Shown here: piece by piece, positions 1 through 12,543 of the stretch
How the letters are laid out: every line of letters begins with the position of its first letter
Position numbering within the stretch: the stretch's first letter is position 1
Source: Hyalella azteca
Taxonomy: Eukaryota > Arthropoda > Malacostraca > Amphipoda > Hyalellidae
Assembly (NCBI RefSeq): GCF_000764305.2
Contig: NW_025932549.1
Span: 67,990 to 131,989, forward strand
Length of the DNA stretch: 64,000 nucleotides
Reading direction: 5' to 3'
The notes under the pieces: model-generated
Told to the model about the DNA's origin: nothing
The model's input: only the letters and a program-made list of their open reading frames with translations
Database searches by the model: none
Program-made: the position numbers and the translations under genes

Positions 1-771
1 AATTAGTTTATGCTTCAATTTTTTATGAATGAAGGGAGGAGTTTTGTGCTGTTAAGATCTAATACCACGTTTAAGGGAACATCTTTACAGCTCTAAACCT
101 CATACTATGCACTATGCGTCTGATGTTTGTGAATGCAACGTTTTATGCTAACATTATCGCTTGACGTCTCATGCTGATGAGTACATCAGTGGGTGTTCAC
201 TTCTAGACATCAGTTAATCACTCAGATTAACTGATCAGAAACCTAGACATCAGTTAATTGTTACAAGGTGCAGGCGCCAGTACATATAGTTGTTTCCGTA
301 TGAACATTCAATTGTTAACTGTAGTGGACAGCTCCTGTTAAAGTCAGCGAGCAGCGCCTGCCAACCTTGTATGGGGTATTTGTCAATAGCTATACTGGAT
401 GCAGCTACGCAGCTCTGTCAATAGATGTAATGCAGCACCTGAGTAAAGAGCAACAGCCAGGAGGATCACAACAGCCGCGGCGTGCACCGAGTAATTGGGT
501 GTATGTGTATAGGGTGAAGAAAATAGAGTGAGATATGACGGCGATGAAATACCCATGCTTAAGAATTTAACTGGATGAGAAGCAGTAAATGCGAGACTGA
601 AAATGAAGAATTTAGTGAATATAGAAACGTCAGAAAAAAAATTAAAGGAAACAGGTAAGAGGGATTCAGTGAGAGAGCTAGTGAATGGAATGAGAGTGCG
701 ATAGAGAGATTGGTATCAGCGGAAACTCAGTTGAGGGTCACAGCAGTGAAATAAAAATAAAAGGAGGCAGA

Positions 772-884
772 AAAGAGAGCGAAGAAGAGTTGGCAAAAGG
801 TAGAGAGGGAGCAGATAAGGGGGAGGGACAGGGCAGTGCGAGGAGACAGATAAGAGAGGGAGCAGGTAAGGAAGAGGGGGTGGC
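772..884. repeat. Purine-rich stretch
   Basis: About 110 bases dominated by A and G on the + strand, with repeated GAGGGAGCAG-like blocks separated by GATAAG. It is low-complexity sequence; frames open through it on both strands only because stop codons are rare in such composition. Confidence 0.5.
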
Positions 885-1011
885 TGAGTTAGGCGCCAGC
901 GTGTCCGGAGAGCCACATTACCGTGCACACAGCAGACGCTCCTCCGTGAACCTGCTTCTCGTCTACCCTGCCTCTGCCACCCTCTGCTGGTGGTCGTCTA
1001 TATCAGGAGCC

Positions 1012-1140
1012 ATACTTTTAAAGTTCGCTAAGTGAACGTACTTTTAAAGTTCGCTAAGTGAACGTAAGTACTTACGCTCTATTTTCTTGTCTATGATTAA
1101 GTGAACGTAAGTACTTACGCTCTATTTTTTGGTCTATGAT
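1012..1140. repeat. Two overlapping short tandem duplications
   Basis: A block of about 27 bases (ACTTTTAAAGTTCGCTAAGT core) is repeated twice head to tail. Immediately after, a block of about 50 bases containing GTAAGTACTTACGCTCTATT is also repeated twice, sharing the AAGTGAACGTA segment with the first duplication. GTAAGTACTTAC is itself a perfect palindrome. Confidence 0.75.
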
Positions 1141-2295
1141 TGGTGAATTTTGCTTGAAAGGCCGTCGATGATTGGCTGATGAACTTACGATCTCTTAACT
1201 TCTTTGAAAGTATTGGCCCAGGTGTAGGTAACAATACATGCAATCACTAGGTGAATAAGCTGCGGTCTTGTGGAGATAATCACCCAACTTTATGAGGTCT
1301 TTGTTCTTTTTCAAACTAATGACGATGCATATATACTAAATAAATTTGTAATGCAAAATATAGTAGCTATATACAGTATATTACGAGTTGCTGTGTCTAA
1401 AATTGTTGATCTTTATCGCTATTTCTCGATGGTCTAACTACGCTCGTTTGTAGTGGTATATTCGTGACAGATTTTGAGTTCGAATCCTGAACACCAATAT
1501 TTATGTGCTTAGTCTGAGTAATTTCATGACAAAGAAAGAAATACTAATTCTATAAATTAGGTTTTGATCACTTAACTGCAAAAATTTCTTTGATGATTGT
1601 CCTGCCTCTTTTGAATGAAATCCGCGATTTTGTTCTACATGCTCTCTGGGGAAGAACTTGTATAGTATATTATAAATACAAACCTGGACGATTTTGTGAC
1701 CCTTAATTTGAATGCTAAGAAGTTAAAGTGTTCTATTTGGTCCCTTCTTGTTCCTTGTTAGTTTTCAACTTCGCGACCACTTCGTCGCCTAATCATCCGA
1801 TGCACTGACAAGGTCGTCTTGGTTTAATATCAGAATTAATGTGTATGTGGCTGTATATTTTTAAACTGTTGCGAGCGACATGAAGATCTGCGCAAATTGA
1901 ATTTCTGATTGCTTGAATTAAACTGAATTTGTTTCAAAAGCATTTGTTATTTTTTATACATCATCTCATTGGGTGCTATTTTTTCAGTACTCATCATTTT
2001 TAAATAGTATAAAAGTACATTTTCCACGTTATCTGATAACGCTTACGAAAAAAATTTCCTAAAAATAGTGTGAATCTTCGTCCAGTTGCTACTTCCATTT
2101 AATCTCATGTCATGCATTATTCTTGATTTTACGCCATGTCAATACGCATATCCTTCAGTCCTTAACAAAAAGCTTATCATAAACCACTGGTCTACCAAAT
2201 GCAAGCACGATCGATACATTTAAAAGCTTGGCTCGAATTTTTAAACAAATGTTGTGAGCTTTGTGAATGCAAACAAATGTGAACGAAAGAAAATA

Positions 2296-2516
2296 TTGTT
2301 TTCTTTCGTTCACTGGAGAACCCCAGATTCGTGGTACGTGTCAAGTAATCGTGTAGTGCATTGCAAGCACCGACAAATGTTGTGAGCACTAATAGTTGTG
2401 AGTTCTTTGTAATAAAATGTTGTGAGTTCTTTTTCGGTCGCTGGAGAACCCAGATACGTGGTTCACTGGTACGTATCAAGTAATCGTGTAGTGCATTGCA
2501 TGCACCGAGCAACTTG
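2296..2516. repeat. Imperfect direct duplication of about 60 bases
   Basis: The segment from CACTGGAGAACC through CAAGTAATCGTGTAGTGCAT occurs near 2310-2370 and again near 2440-2510. A further short duplication (TGTTGTGAG) lies between the copies. The second copy carries a small insertion around TTCACTGG. Confidence 0.7.
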
Positions 2517-4767
2517 TGCTTCTTCCCTTTGCAAGGCCATCACGAGACCTTTCCTCATGTGTAGCTGCCAGCCTGCCAGTTGCAATGTGTCCTTTTTATT
2601 TTGTACGCGCGTATAACCTTCGATGAATATCCTAAGTCTTCTAAGTTTTTTGTTTCGCAATAATATGCTATTGAATGAGGCTAGAAACGGTGGTTCCTTA
2701 TTGTTGCTCGTATGCTTCCACTGAACAAACAGAATAAATGTACTAGTTATTTGCATTTTATCAAGTCTGCGTTGTCTTGAAAATGCCGATTTTATTAATT
2801 TCGATTTTGATTCCTTAATTGGGATTTTCTGTGCCTTCTTTGTTGCTTCAGACTATTTGTGAATTTGCTGCTCCTATGTTCTGCTATCAATTGAAAGGAA
2901 AAATATAAGTCCATGTTAATCCCAATTCTATTTTGAATCGCAAGTGCAACAGACATTTAAATGAAAACGCCCTGCAAGTTCGCCATACCTTAAATTAAAA
3001 CGTTAATTTTGCGATATAATTTAAAGTTTTCACGTCTTGAGAATGATTTTATTCGCTGATTATATCATGCAGATGAAGATTGCACCAGGCCATGGGCCTA
3101 TGTCTTCAACGCCGACACTTCTATTCTATTCTGTCCATGCATGTGCTGAACGTGTGCTTCTTCTCGGCTAACGCGGTCTCCAGGCTTCTCGCCATTTCTG
3201 ATTTTTTTACGGTACCAATCATCCTTCAGGAATGTCGCTGAAATTAGTACAGCAGTGAATGCAAGGGCCTCCTGTTTTTACTGACATGGCAAGCATGAAA
3301 TGTTCGCGGGTGCAAGTGCAGATTCCTTTCTCATGGCGCAAACAGTGAGTAGTGTGACTCAGGTCGGCTGGAATCCGACCAATCCAGTCGGTGCGAGAAC
3401 AGTCATGCATGGTGGGTCAAACTATTGCTATATGCAGCTCTCGCTCCTGTATGTTACTGTTTAATACTGGTGTCAATAGGTAACTAGATTTATTTGGTGC
3501 TGAAACTTATGTACAGGAACCTATGTTCAATCACTATAGTACCAACAAATTTAATGAACTTTACCTGGTATAGTTTTTCCTATAATTGAAAAAAGTTTAG
3601 TACAAAGTTTCATTTAAAGTTAACGCTTGGCATGCTTTTAACTGTACCACCATGTAACACTAATATCTCTGTTAAATAATTGTCCTATCTCTAGTCTAAC
3701 TCTTAATTTATTCGCTTCCGGATAAGATTTTTATTTTAGAACTCTCACTGCTTATCCGGTCTTCAGCCTACGTGATATTATAAGCATTGTAGGCAGTGCA
3801 GATAAATAATTTTTAAAGGTAGAAAAGCTACTTTGGTGCACGAAATAAAGCTATAGACCACATCTCCTTGGCTCAACATTTCGTTAGAAGATGACGAGTG
3901 GATGATAAGGCGAGTGCATTGCCGGTTATCTCACGAGTATCGCGAGGATAAGTACTCTGCAGTACACTGCGAGTCGTAAACCACGACTGTTTCTGCACCA
4001 GTGCATTAACTCGTACTATTTCTGTAGCTTCTTGGTTTTGCTTATATCATGCAACTCTTAGTTTCAAGTCAGAAATCTTGTCAAAGAATTACGTATTTGG
4101 TTTTCAGCGGCTGTGAAGATGACTCATATGTTTAGCCTCAGAAGATGACTCATATAGGTATTTTACGTCAAAAAATCACTCATTTCCATCGATATAAGCG
4201 AAAATTTAAAGGGTGGTTAAGACCTGTCAGTGTCTTGTCATCCTGTCCGAATTTTTAATTTGACCCAAAAGTCCTTTCGCACAGGACGTATGTTCTCCCA
4301 TCAATCATTGGTAGTGCCTCTTTCAAATTAGATGCGGAACTGATAGTTACGAATTGGGTGTATCTGCATCAGCTAATCGTTTACTTTACGTCGTGCCTTC
4401 ATTCAATGTTAATATTGGTTTATTTTTCTTTGTTGACCACTTTTGTTATAATGTTTTTTTTAACTATGCCCAGCATTCATGTGACCATAATTCTTTATAC
4501 GAGCGCAGTTTGGACTCTACACTCAACATGAGCTTTTTTAAGATCTATTTAGAGAACAATACATTAGCTAACAAAATGAGGCATATTTAGAAATTCAAAT
4601 GCATCAACAAATCAGATTGTTGCACATTTTCCTGACTTGGAATCAGGCTCTTTGGTTGTTGGTACCTGCCTTTATTTTATAAATCACTAAAATTTTTAGA
4701 ATAAAAACCTACGTGTGTGAGAAATTTAAAAAGAGTCCTTAAATAAGTTTCGGCATGATTGTGACTG

Positions 4768-4905
4768 AGTTGCAGTTCCTTATCGAAAATTTCGGCTTTT
4801 CGAGTGTACCTTTCGATGTTAGTACGTTGCAGTTCCTTATTGAAAATTTCGGCTTTTCGAGTGTACCTTTCGATGTTAGTGTGCTGCAGTTCCTTATTCG
4901 TTACG
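4768..4905. repeat. 57-base tandem repeat, about 2.3 copies
   Basis: Two nearly identical units contain AAATTTCGGCTTTTCGAGTG followed by TACCTTTCGATGTTAGT and GCAGTTCCTTAT. A third, partial unit diverges after GTTCCTTATT. The unit length is a multiple of three, so a minus-strand frame stays open through it; I do not regard that frame as a gene. Confidence 0.75.
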
Positions 4906-6182
4906 GTAGTTCTCCGTGACACCAAGCTTGCACTGTCGGGTTCAGTGCATCTCATTAGGATTCCGTTCCGCTGATACGTGTAACTTAGATACGGGCTGTT
5001 CTCTGCCATCACACCTGAGCACAGTCACGTTCCATTCAGAGCTCGGTATTACCATTATTTGTTAGAAAATTATTACACGTTGCGCAACGCCGAACAAACG
5101 AATATTTAATTGTTAATTCTCATCATAACTGAATGATGAAATTTTTCCGAAGACAGCTCATGTTGAATTGACATACTTTGTATGTGCTTCCGAGATACGA
5201 CGCTTGAAATACACTAAAGACTCATTAGTTTATTTCAAGTAGTTTATTATTTTTTTCGATGCGGTTGACTTCGTAACTTTTTTGGCACCATGTTACTATT
5301 TTTATCTGTTCCAAATTATAATATCTTAAAATTCAGTCAAATGAAAAATTGTAGCCTGGCAAGAACAAATTATTTCGACTGAGCCTGTGGAGTTGCTATA
5401 CAGTGAGCGTGAGTGACCACATGACTCATCACATTCACGGCTTTGTGAGTCACTGCGTATGTTCGATATTCCTGGCATCATGATGCGTTCTGGTTTTATT
5501 ACGAAACATTACAGCTTAATTAATTCTTCATACTTGCCCACAATATTTCATATAATCCTTAGTAAAATGATCACAGTTTTGAGTACTGTTGACGATCAAA
5601 AACCATGATATCGCATATTTTGACGATATTTCATGTTGACACTACTTTGTAACTCGTTGGCATGTCATCCATTTCAACTTATCTAAAGTATATGATGCGC
5701 AAATGAAGTTTATGTCAGCAATCACAATTTATTTCTTGTACAAATACATTGTCAACTCGAATCGAATGTTGACTAGTTCGTGCAACAAAGTTTTTTGCCT
5801 GTTGTACGTATATCAATCAAATTCACGAATTTAGTTTTTTTTTAATTTTATGACTCGAAATATTTTTTAACAACATGTGAAGGACTGAAGGTATCATAAT
5901 TCATATAAAAATTATTCTCTCATTTATGTATTCGAATAAATAACAGTTCGGCATTGAATAGAATTAACTTATTTCATCTTAATACAGTCATTATCAAAGG
6001 ATTAACACATACGGTATCACAGCCAATGACCCAAACGAGAATTTAGTTATGAATTTTTTAATGCTAAAACTCAGTGATCTCAATCCAAGAAAGATATGAC
6101 ACGTACTTTATTCTAATAAGCATAATGTTTTGATTGCAGGTGGATGCTGGACAGACACTACTGGTTTTCTTCCGTTGATAGA

Positions 6183-6450
6183 ACTTACAGCTCCATCACT
6201 GCCTTGCCTCAACCACCTGCTTGCACCACCACCTTCATCACTGCCTTGCCTCAACCACCTGCTTGCACCACCACCTTCATCACTGCCTTGCCTCAACCAC
6301 ATGCTCTGAGTCAGTTGCTTGCACCACTACAACCACTACCAGCATCACTACCACCACCACCTTCATCACAGCCTTGCCCCAACCACCTGCTCTACGTCAG
6401 CTGCCTGCACCACTACCACCACCACCACCTTCATCACTCCGCCAGCACAG
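6183..6450. repeat. 42-base minisatellite grading into CAC-rich DNA
   Basis: Three close copies of a 42-base unit (core CACTGCCTTGCCTCAACCAC, then CTGCTTGCACCACCACCTT) are followed by degenerate CACCAC/CATCAC sequence. Because 42 is divisible by three, several frames on both strands are open across it. The predicted proline, threonine and histidine repeats look like by-products of the repeat. Confidence 0.8.
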
Positions 6451-8572
6451 CAAAGCAGCCTCAACCTCGTGACGTCACTACAAGCCAATTGTTATCAGCA
6501 ACGTCATTCAGGACACGGTGAGGCTGGGGCATTTGACGTGACGTTATTCGTCTTGTGTGATGACGTAGACATATCAAATATCAATTAACTCAAATATAAT
6601 GCGTATTTGGCATTGCTCTTTGATGCTGGAGTTTGGAAAAGTGCACAAACATGGAGTTCGTACTAACCATGAACATGTAAAATTGTTTATTCAGGTTTCC
6701 GTCAGTCAATTTCACCTTATTTTGATCTTCTTTTTTTACGTCACCGTTACGATAATGTGTATCTAATATAAACTATAATTAATGCAGCATCGACTTGAGC
6801 TGTGCTCTCGCATCACTTTTCCAGTCTATTTATATGAACTTCTCCTCGCTACTGAAAGACATTGTTGTCGGTAGTCGATGCTCGATAGTTTGTTTTTCGT
6901 GAACTGTTAAAAATGCAGAAAATAGTTAATTGAAAGTCTCAGGATATATTTTTTATTTTATTTAAGAATAACTTTTATTCGTTTTATTTAAGAATAAAAC
7001 GAATTCTCTGGTCTTCAATGAAACATGCTTAAAGGAACAAATTTAGCCAACCTATACTAATAGGATATCTTTTTCTGCATGATGAAAGCGGCGGTAGTTC
7101 GGCTGTTGTGTAGTAGCTCTGCATGACGATGACTGCGCTGGGCAGTGGGCACCTTTTACGGGCCTACAGGTACAGTATAGGCCGACTAGGCTCGTCGTCT
7201 ACCGATGTCAGGGACGGTTGGTCGTCTTATCTGTGATGCGCGTGAGAGGCATTGTTATATCGGCTTGACGTAAGAGCAATGGATGTCCTGTGCGTTGTCA
7301 ACGTCTTGGCTGTCTGCCATTGTTGCTTCATCGCCATCCCAAGCGTTTAGCATCTGCCTCTAAGTAAAGGTGTTTTTTCTTGCCTGTGTCTATTCATTAT
7401 TCATTCATGATACTTCACATGATACTTCATTGCCTGATCAAGTTTCATGTGGGCGGGATTCTCCTCTTGCTGGTTTCGTGATATGTTCATGTAAACTGTA
7501 GCTGAATTCGAACCTTGCCTCTCCCATTATGAAGCATATACCGGGTACCTCTTGCAACCAATCCTCTCTTGACAAACAAAATAAAGTTCTTTTCAGCTGA
7601 CTCTAACTTGCTAAAGAATATACCAATGTGCGTGTCTTCATTCTCATTATAGATACGTTTTGCCTTGCGCGTGTTAGCGATTGTGGAGTCTTGGCTTGTA
7701 TGTCAAACAGCTTCGCTTCGTTGTTGCGCTCTATCGCGAAGCAATCTGCGTAAAATTTAACGAGTTCACCTTTGATAGGGGGTGCGTGGAAATCAAGACT
7801 CGTATTGTTGGTAGTAATTTCTATCATTACCAATTAACACTTGTAATATTAACTCACAAGGTTTTTCTGTTTACATTTCTTGGCTGATTTTTTTAATTGA
7901 CGGGTCGTAGATATGTTATCTGAAAAGGATGCGCGGCACGTTTGGTTTAATGACGCATGAAACCAGTGAACCCCGGAATTTTATGAAATTCTCTTTTAAA
8001 CATTTTTTTAGATAATTCCATTATCAAACTCTAATTTGCATTGATGTAGTCAAAATATGTCATTCTTTCAAGCTACAATCAAAGTCTTTAATCCCGGAAG
8101 AACTCACTTAGTCTGTATGAATGGTTTCTGAGTGTTTCTCTTTTCTTCGGAGCTTTTGGTATAATTCTAATATTTTGTGCAGGTATGGTAGAACGTGAAC
8201 GATTGATGCGGTGACGCAACGATCTACGCATCAGAAATTTTCGTCTGCCATCGTAGAAACAAGCATCTTGATGTTGATCTACACAATCCCAACGTGGGAT
8301 CAAAACAACGACCAAATTTTGTTGAGCCATGAGCTCACTGCCCTGCCTGCCTCTATTTAATCACGCATCACCGATGTTGAAATGAAGCCTTCAAGAACTT
8401 GTTGAGATTTTCCTTCTCAAGTTTTTCGTTAATATTTTATTGATTTTTATTTAATTTAGTTCAAGTTGTCCACATAAATTTCTGTTCAGGAAAGGAATCT
8501 TTGTTACTGAGAAATTACTCCAGTTGAAATAATTAAAGAAAGATTGTGGCGACAGATGGGGTTGATTGTCCC

Positions 8573-11500
8573 ATGGGCTTAATCCGGGCTGAGTTATCAA
8601 TGAGCCAGCCTGCCAATGTCATTTACACTCACAAGAAGTTCAAGAGAACTTCTTCTCAGAGCTGGAAAGATGCCCCCGCTGAGCCGCTACCGTGCTCTGA
8701 AGCGGAGACGGTTCAATGGGCCGCTGCCAGCCGTGGCCCAGAAGCTCCTGAGGACTCTTGGTCACAAGACAGAGACGGGGCGGAGAGCTTACTCATCGCA
8801 GCGTCTTTGGTGGAACAACGAGAGGCGGGCGAGCGTTTACAGAGACTCGCTTCAAATGCGCATCGAGTAAACGGCACTGGTGACCCTAAAATTTTACTTC
8901 CCTCCAATGCTTCTGTCAGGATTTGGTCGTGCAGATACTGCAACTTCGGTGCCACCTGTGAAGATGAACTCAAAGTACATGAGGCTGTTCACGCTAGGCT
9001 CTGCTCTAACTGTAGAGCCCCAGAAATGGCCTGCATCTGCGAACATCTTGATGCTCGGCAGTGCAGGTCGACGATATCTGAAACTTCAATTTCTCTAGTC
9101 CCGAATCCAAGTTACTCCAAACTCAAGATAGATAAGCATAATCTTCCTGCGGATCTGTCAGTCACGAGTTCAATATCAAGCAATAACAATATTTATCCAA
9201 ACGACGAAAATTATATTAGAAATCATTACTCGTTAATCAAAGCTCCCGAAGGGGCTTATAGTAAATCTATTTATAAGCCTAAATTTCGGGCTAGCTACTC
9301 ATTGGACGAGTCTACGACAGGGGGAACTACACTGACTGGTGCAACGGTCAATGATGACGTGTTCGATGTCCCTGAAGCGAAGTATAATGTACATTTGGAC
9401 AATCACCTGTTATCTACCTTGGGTGACCTGAAGGGGACAGGGACTGTACCGAGACAAGCTGGATCCCAGTTTCCTTTAAAAGGTGATGAACCTGGCACAG
9501 CTCTTAGGCTCGGCTCCATTGTTGGGTCGGCATTGTTCAAGGGAATTAAATCACCGAGTCCTGATCTTGGTGAACATATCGATAAGCTTATTGATCAAAA
9601 TAAGTTGATTATGGACTCTGACAATCCTCTACGCAATCGTAAATACCGAAGACAGACAAGCATAGGATCGTCATCCAGCGAAAATGAAAATTCTTGTGGC
9701 TCACGCAGCAGACGATCGAGCGCTAACGATCCTAGTAAATGTAAGACGGCCACATCTACGGTGCCCAACAGAGTGAAAGTTCCGGCCGTAGCGGATATTC
9801 AGGCATGTCAAACATCAGTTTCTGTGCCCGTTGAGTCTCACAGTTCCGTGTCTTTCAAAAGAAGCCTATCGGTCATAAGTTCGGCTGCTGGTCCCTCGTT
9901 GTCAAGTATAAAATCAAGTTGCGCTGCTGCTCCAACCACTCACATCCCCACATATCAAGCTACTCCTGCCAATCTGAGACGCTTCGTCTCGGTAGATAAC
10001 AAGTCTCCAGCAATGAATTCTGCAGAGCTTCTGATACCTGGTGCGAGTTGCGACCGTGGAATATACCTTCAGCAAATGCCCCCCAATCCTGATCCGGATG
10101 TCCACAAACTGCTCTTAAGGAGAGGGAATATGCCTTTTTTACCAGATACTTCTGTAATTCCCGTTACAAACCCGTCAATGATGGTAATGGTTTGTCCAAA
10201 TTGTTCGACCAGTTTTAGAACTCGAGAAAGCTTAGAGGTTCATCTTGAGAGGCATTGTAGTGGTAAGACTGAAAATTTATCCACGTTTAAAAACGTAGCC
10301 GCTGCTGTCGATAATTCTGCTGGCGGTGCTCATTTAGTTCAGAGAACTGGAGCTGGTCACGAAACTGCTCATGAACAGCAAAAGCGACTCATCATCAGAG
10401 ATTTTTCCCCCATGCATATGCGTAGTTCCTCCGTCGAAAATGAACCTAGACTGAAGAATCATAGAGAAGAAAGTTCTCAGAGTCGTGGCTCATCACTAGG
10501 AGCAGACGTTCGTCTGAACACCGAACACATGAAGCAGCCATTTCAAAGTATGCCTCAATACTCAAGGCAACAGTCTGTGGACGTTCCTCAGCCGCCGACC
10601 AAAAAGCAGAAAATTTCATCAGAACCTCAGCCAGGAGATTTCTCCATCACATCTGTGCATCCTGTTCTTGTCCGCAACGGCGTGGTGTTGCAACGAGCTA
10701 GGGTATCAGTAAAAGAAGTTGAAGAAAACAATCTCCCGAAAAAACTCCAGTTGTGTGGAGGCGAAGTAAAAATCTGTGATGGGTCCAAGTACAAAACCAT
10801 GCGCATTGACACCAGCGAATGCAGTAGAAGTCATGCCTTGGGGATGAGCTCGCCAATTTGCGAGGTTAAAACTGAATCTGATGAACCTCAGATCCCAGAA
10901 AGCCACGTTGTGACCCTGTCAACATCTGGCCTGAACTGCGGCGGTACAATGGTAGAAAGCCGCGTTAATTACCTCGCCACAAGCTGTTCTCTATCTTCAC
11001 CATCAAGGAGTGGTTATTCCTCTGATTCTAGTAATGAAATGCATCGTGGTACCAAAAAGCTCTTGTGCAAAGATATCGATTTACCCAGTATATCGTTGTC
11101 TAATCTTCAACAATATGCACCGCAACTAACGCTCCCCAATCTATCTATTCCCGGAGTTCCTATTCCGAACATGTCAGGAGTTCTGCTGTCGAAAATGTCT
11201 ACTGGTCAGCCATCAGCAATGAAACATCTGCGCACATCATCCTTTTCTGAGTGTTTCAAAACGAGTTCCAGTTATGGCTCACTTCTACTCAACTCTCAGG
11301 AGAAACCTCTGACTAAATTACCCATAAATTCACCATTAGTTTCGTTGAGTAAAGATAAAATTCCTTTTGTTCCCGGAATCCCAGGTCCATATAGTCAAGC
11401 ATCTTTAAATCTAAGTACTTCCATTACATCACAGAAACCTGCCACCATTGTCAGCACAATTCCAATTTTAGCGTCTAAATCTGAAATGTCAAATGAAGTA

Positions 11501-12543
11501 AAAGTACGCCCTGAGAGCCCGAAGGTCTTTACTGCCTGTAATACTTTGGTAACCAAGAATACGCCTCCCACCTCAACTAAGACGAACTTTTCCTACGCAA
11601 CTCCTGACGTCCGAACATCGTCTGAAGTTCCATTGCAGTCCGATAAAGTTGTTCCTGCTTTGCTTGACCAGAAAGATATTTTCATCGCTCCTCGCAAGCG
11701 ACCCGACACGCTACCACTGAAGCCTCAGCAATTTGTGAACAAGTCAACAGCTCAGCTCATAGGCAGCATCATCACGAGCCCTGACACCCCGCGACCTAAG
11801 AAGTCATGCGCCCAGCTCCTACTCGATGGCTCTGCCTACACCTACTTACGCCTCAAAGTTTCCACCAAAACTTATTACTGTTGTATTTTTCGGCCACAGC
11901 CAATGTACGTTCCCCAGTCACCTGAATCTAAAATTTCTATGTACTCCAACTGGCAAATCAGAAAACCTGCAGAAGATAATCCTTTTAATCTTAGTATCTC
12001 AGAATCCATGGGACTGTATTCATCCTGCCAGTGCACGAATCCTGCTTACTCAGTCGCTAAGCCCGCATTGTCTCTAATTTATACATACAGCGACAGGAAA
12101 ATGATTGATGCTATCAAATTTGTCCAGAAGGAAAAACAGTCTTTGTCGGCTGTAACTTTGGCAAAAAATTTAGTTCCTTCCCTTGGTGAGAACAAGATGC
12201 GCTACGGAGAGTCTCCGATCAACTCCGTTAAGCTGTCTGATAGTGCAGGGGACGTCCAGATAAGCCAAAGTGTTGCTGAAGAAACTAAAATTTCTAGCAG
12301 CGTTTCAGTTTTTTCACGAGAACCCTCTGAAGACAGCCGCCTGAGCAGCTCATCAAGCCGTATAAGGATTTGCGATGGAGGTTTCAAAAGCACAGAAGAA
12401 TATACGTACGTGAGAGGTAGAGGCAGAGGTCGGTACGTGTGCGAGACGTGTGGCATAAGATGCAAGAAGCCCTCCATGTTGAAGAAGCATATCCGCACCC
12501 ACACCAACTTCAGGCCTTATCCCTGCACCCTTTGCACCTCAAG
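8573..12543 (+). CDS. shn: schnurri exon 1 of the model (N-terminal region to first half of ZAS pair)
   Basis: A 4-kb open exon. The frame has an upstream TAA at 8534; the first ATG is at 8573 (CCCATGG context) and the next at 8600. An AG at 8541-8542 could instead be a splice acceptor, which would make this an internal exon. It encodes a C2H2 finger ([14 protein letters not shown] then H and H), a CCHC finger ([23 protein letters not shown] region), long Ser/Thr-rich stretches, a distinctive cysteine/aromatic block near 11820-12060 (KVSTKTYYC and ISMYSNWQ) that I vaguely recall as conserved in the family, an RGRGRGRY run, and the first ZAS finger. It ends in TCAAG before GTGAGC with two bases of a split Arg codon. 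Confidence 0.85.

Larger units (their letters stand above)
1..8540. other. Non-coding region upstream of schnurri
   Basis: No reading frame here looks like a conserved protein. The sequence is AT-rich with several small tandem duplications, listed separately. I looked for a paired C2H2 module that could supply the N-terminal finger pair expected of Schnurri/HIVEP proteins and did not find one. A fragment near 1470-1490 (a GTTCGAATCC-like B box without a clear A box) may be a relic of a tRNA-derived repeat. Untranslated exons or a promoter of schnurri could lie here but cannot be recognised. Confidence 0.6.

Noticed and set aside
1425..1495. tRNA-like fragment with a GTTCGAATCC B box
   Set aside because: No convincing A box or cloverleaf; at most a relic.
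6108..6588. Several overlapping frames on both strands with Pro/Thr/His repeats
   Set aside because: They are open only because of the 42-base minisatellite and CAC-rich DNA; no domain and no splice context.
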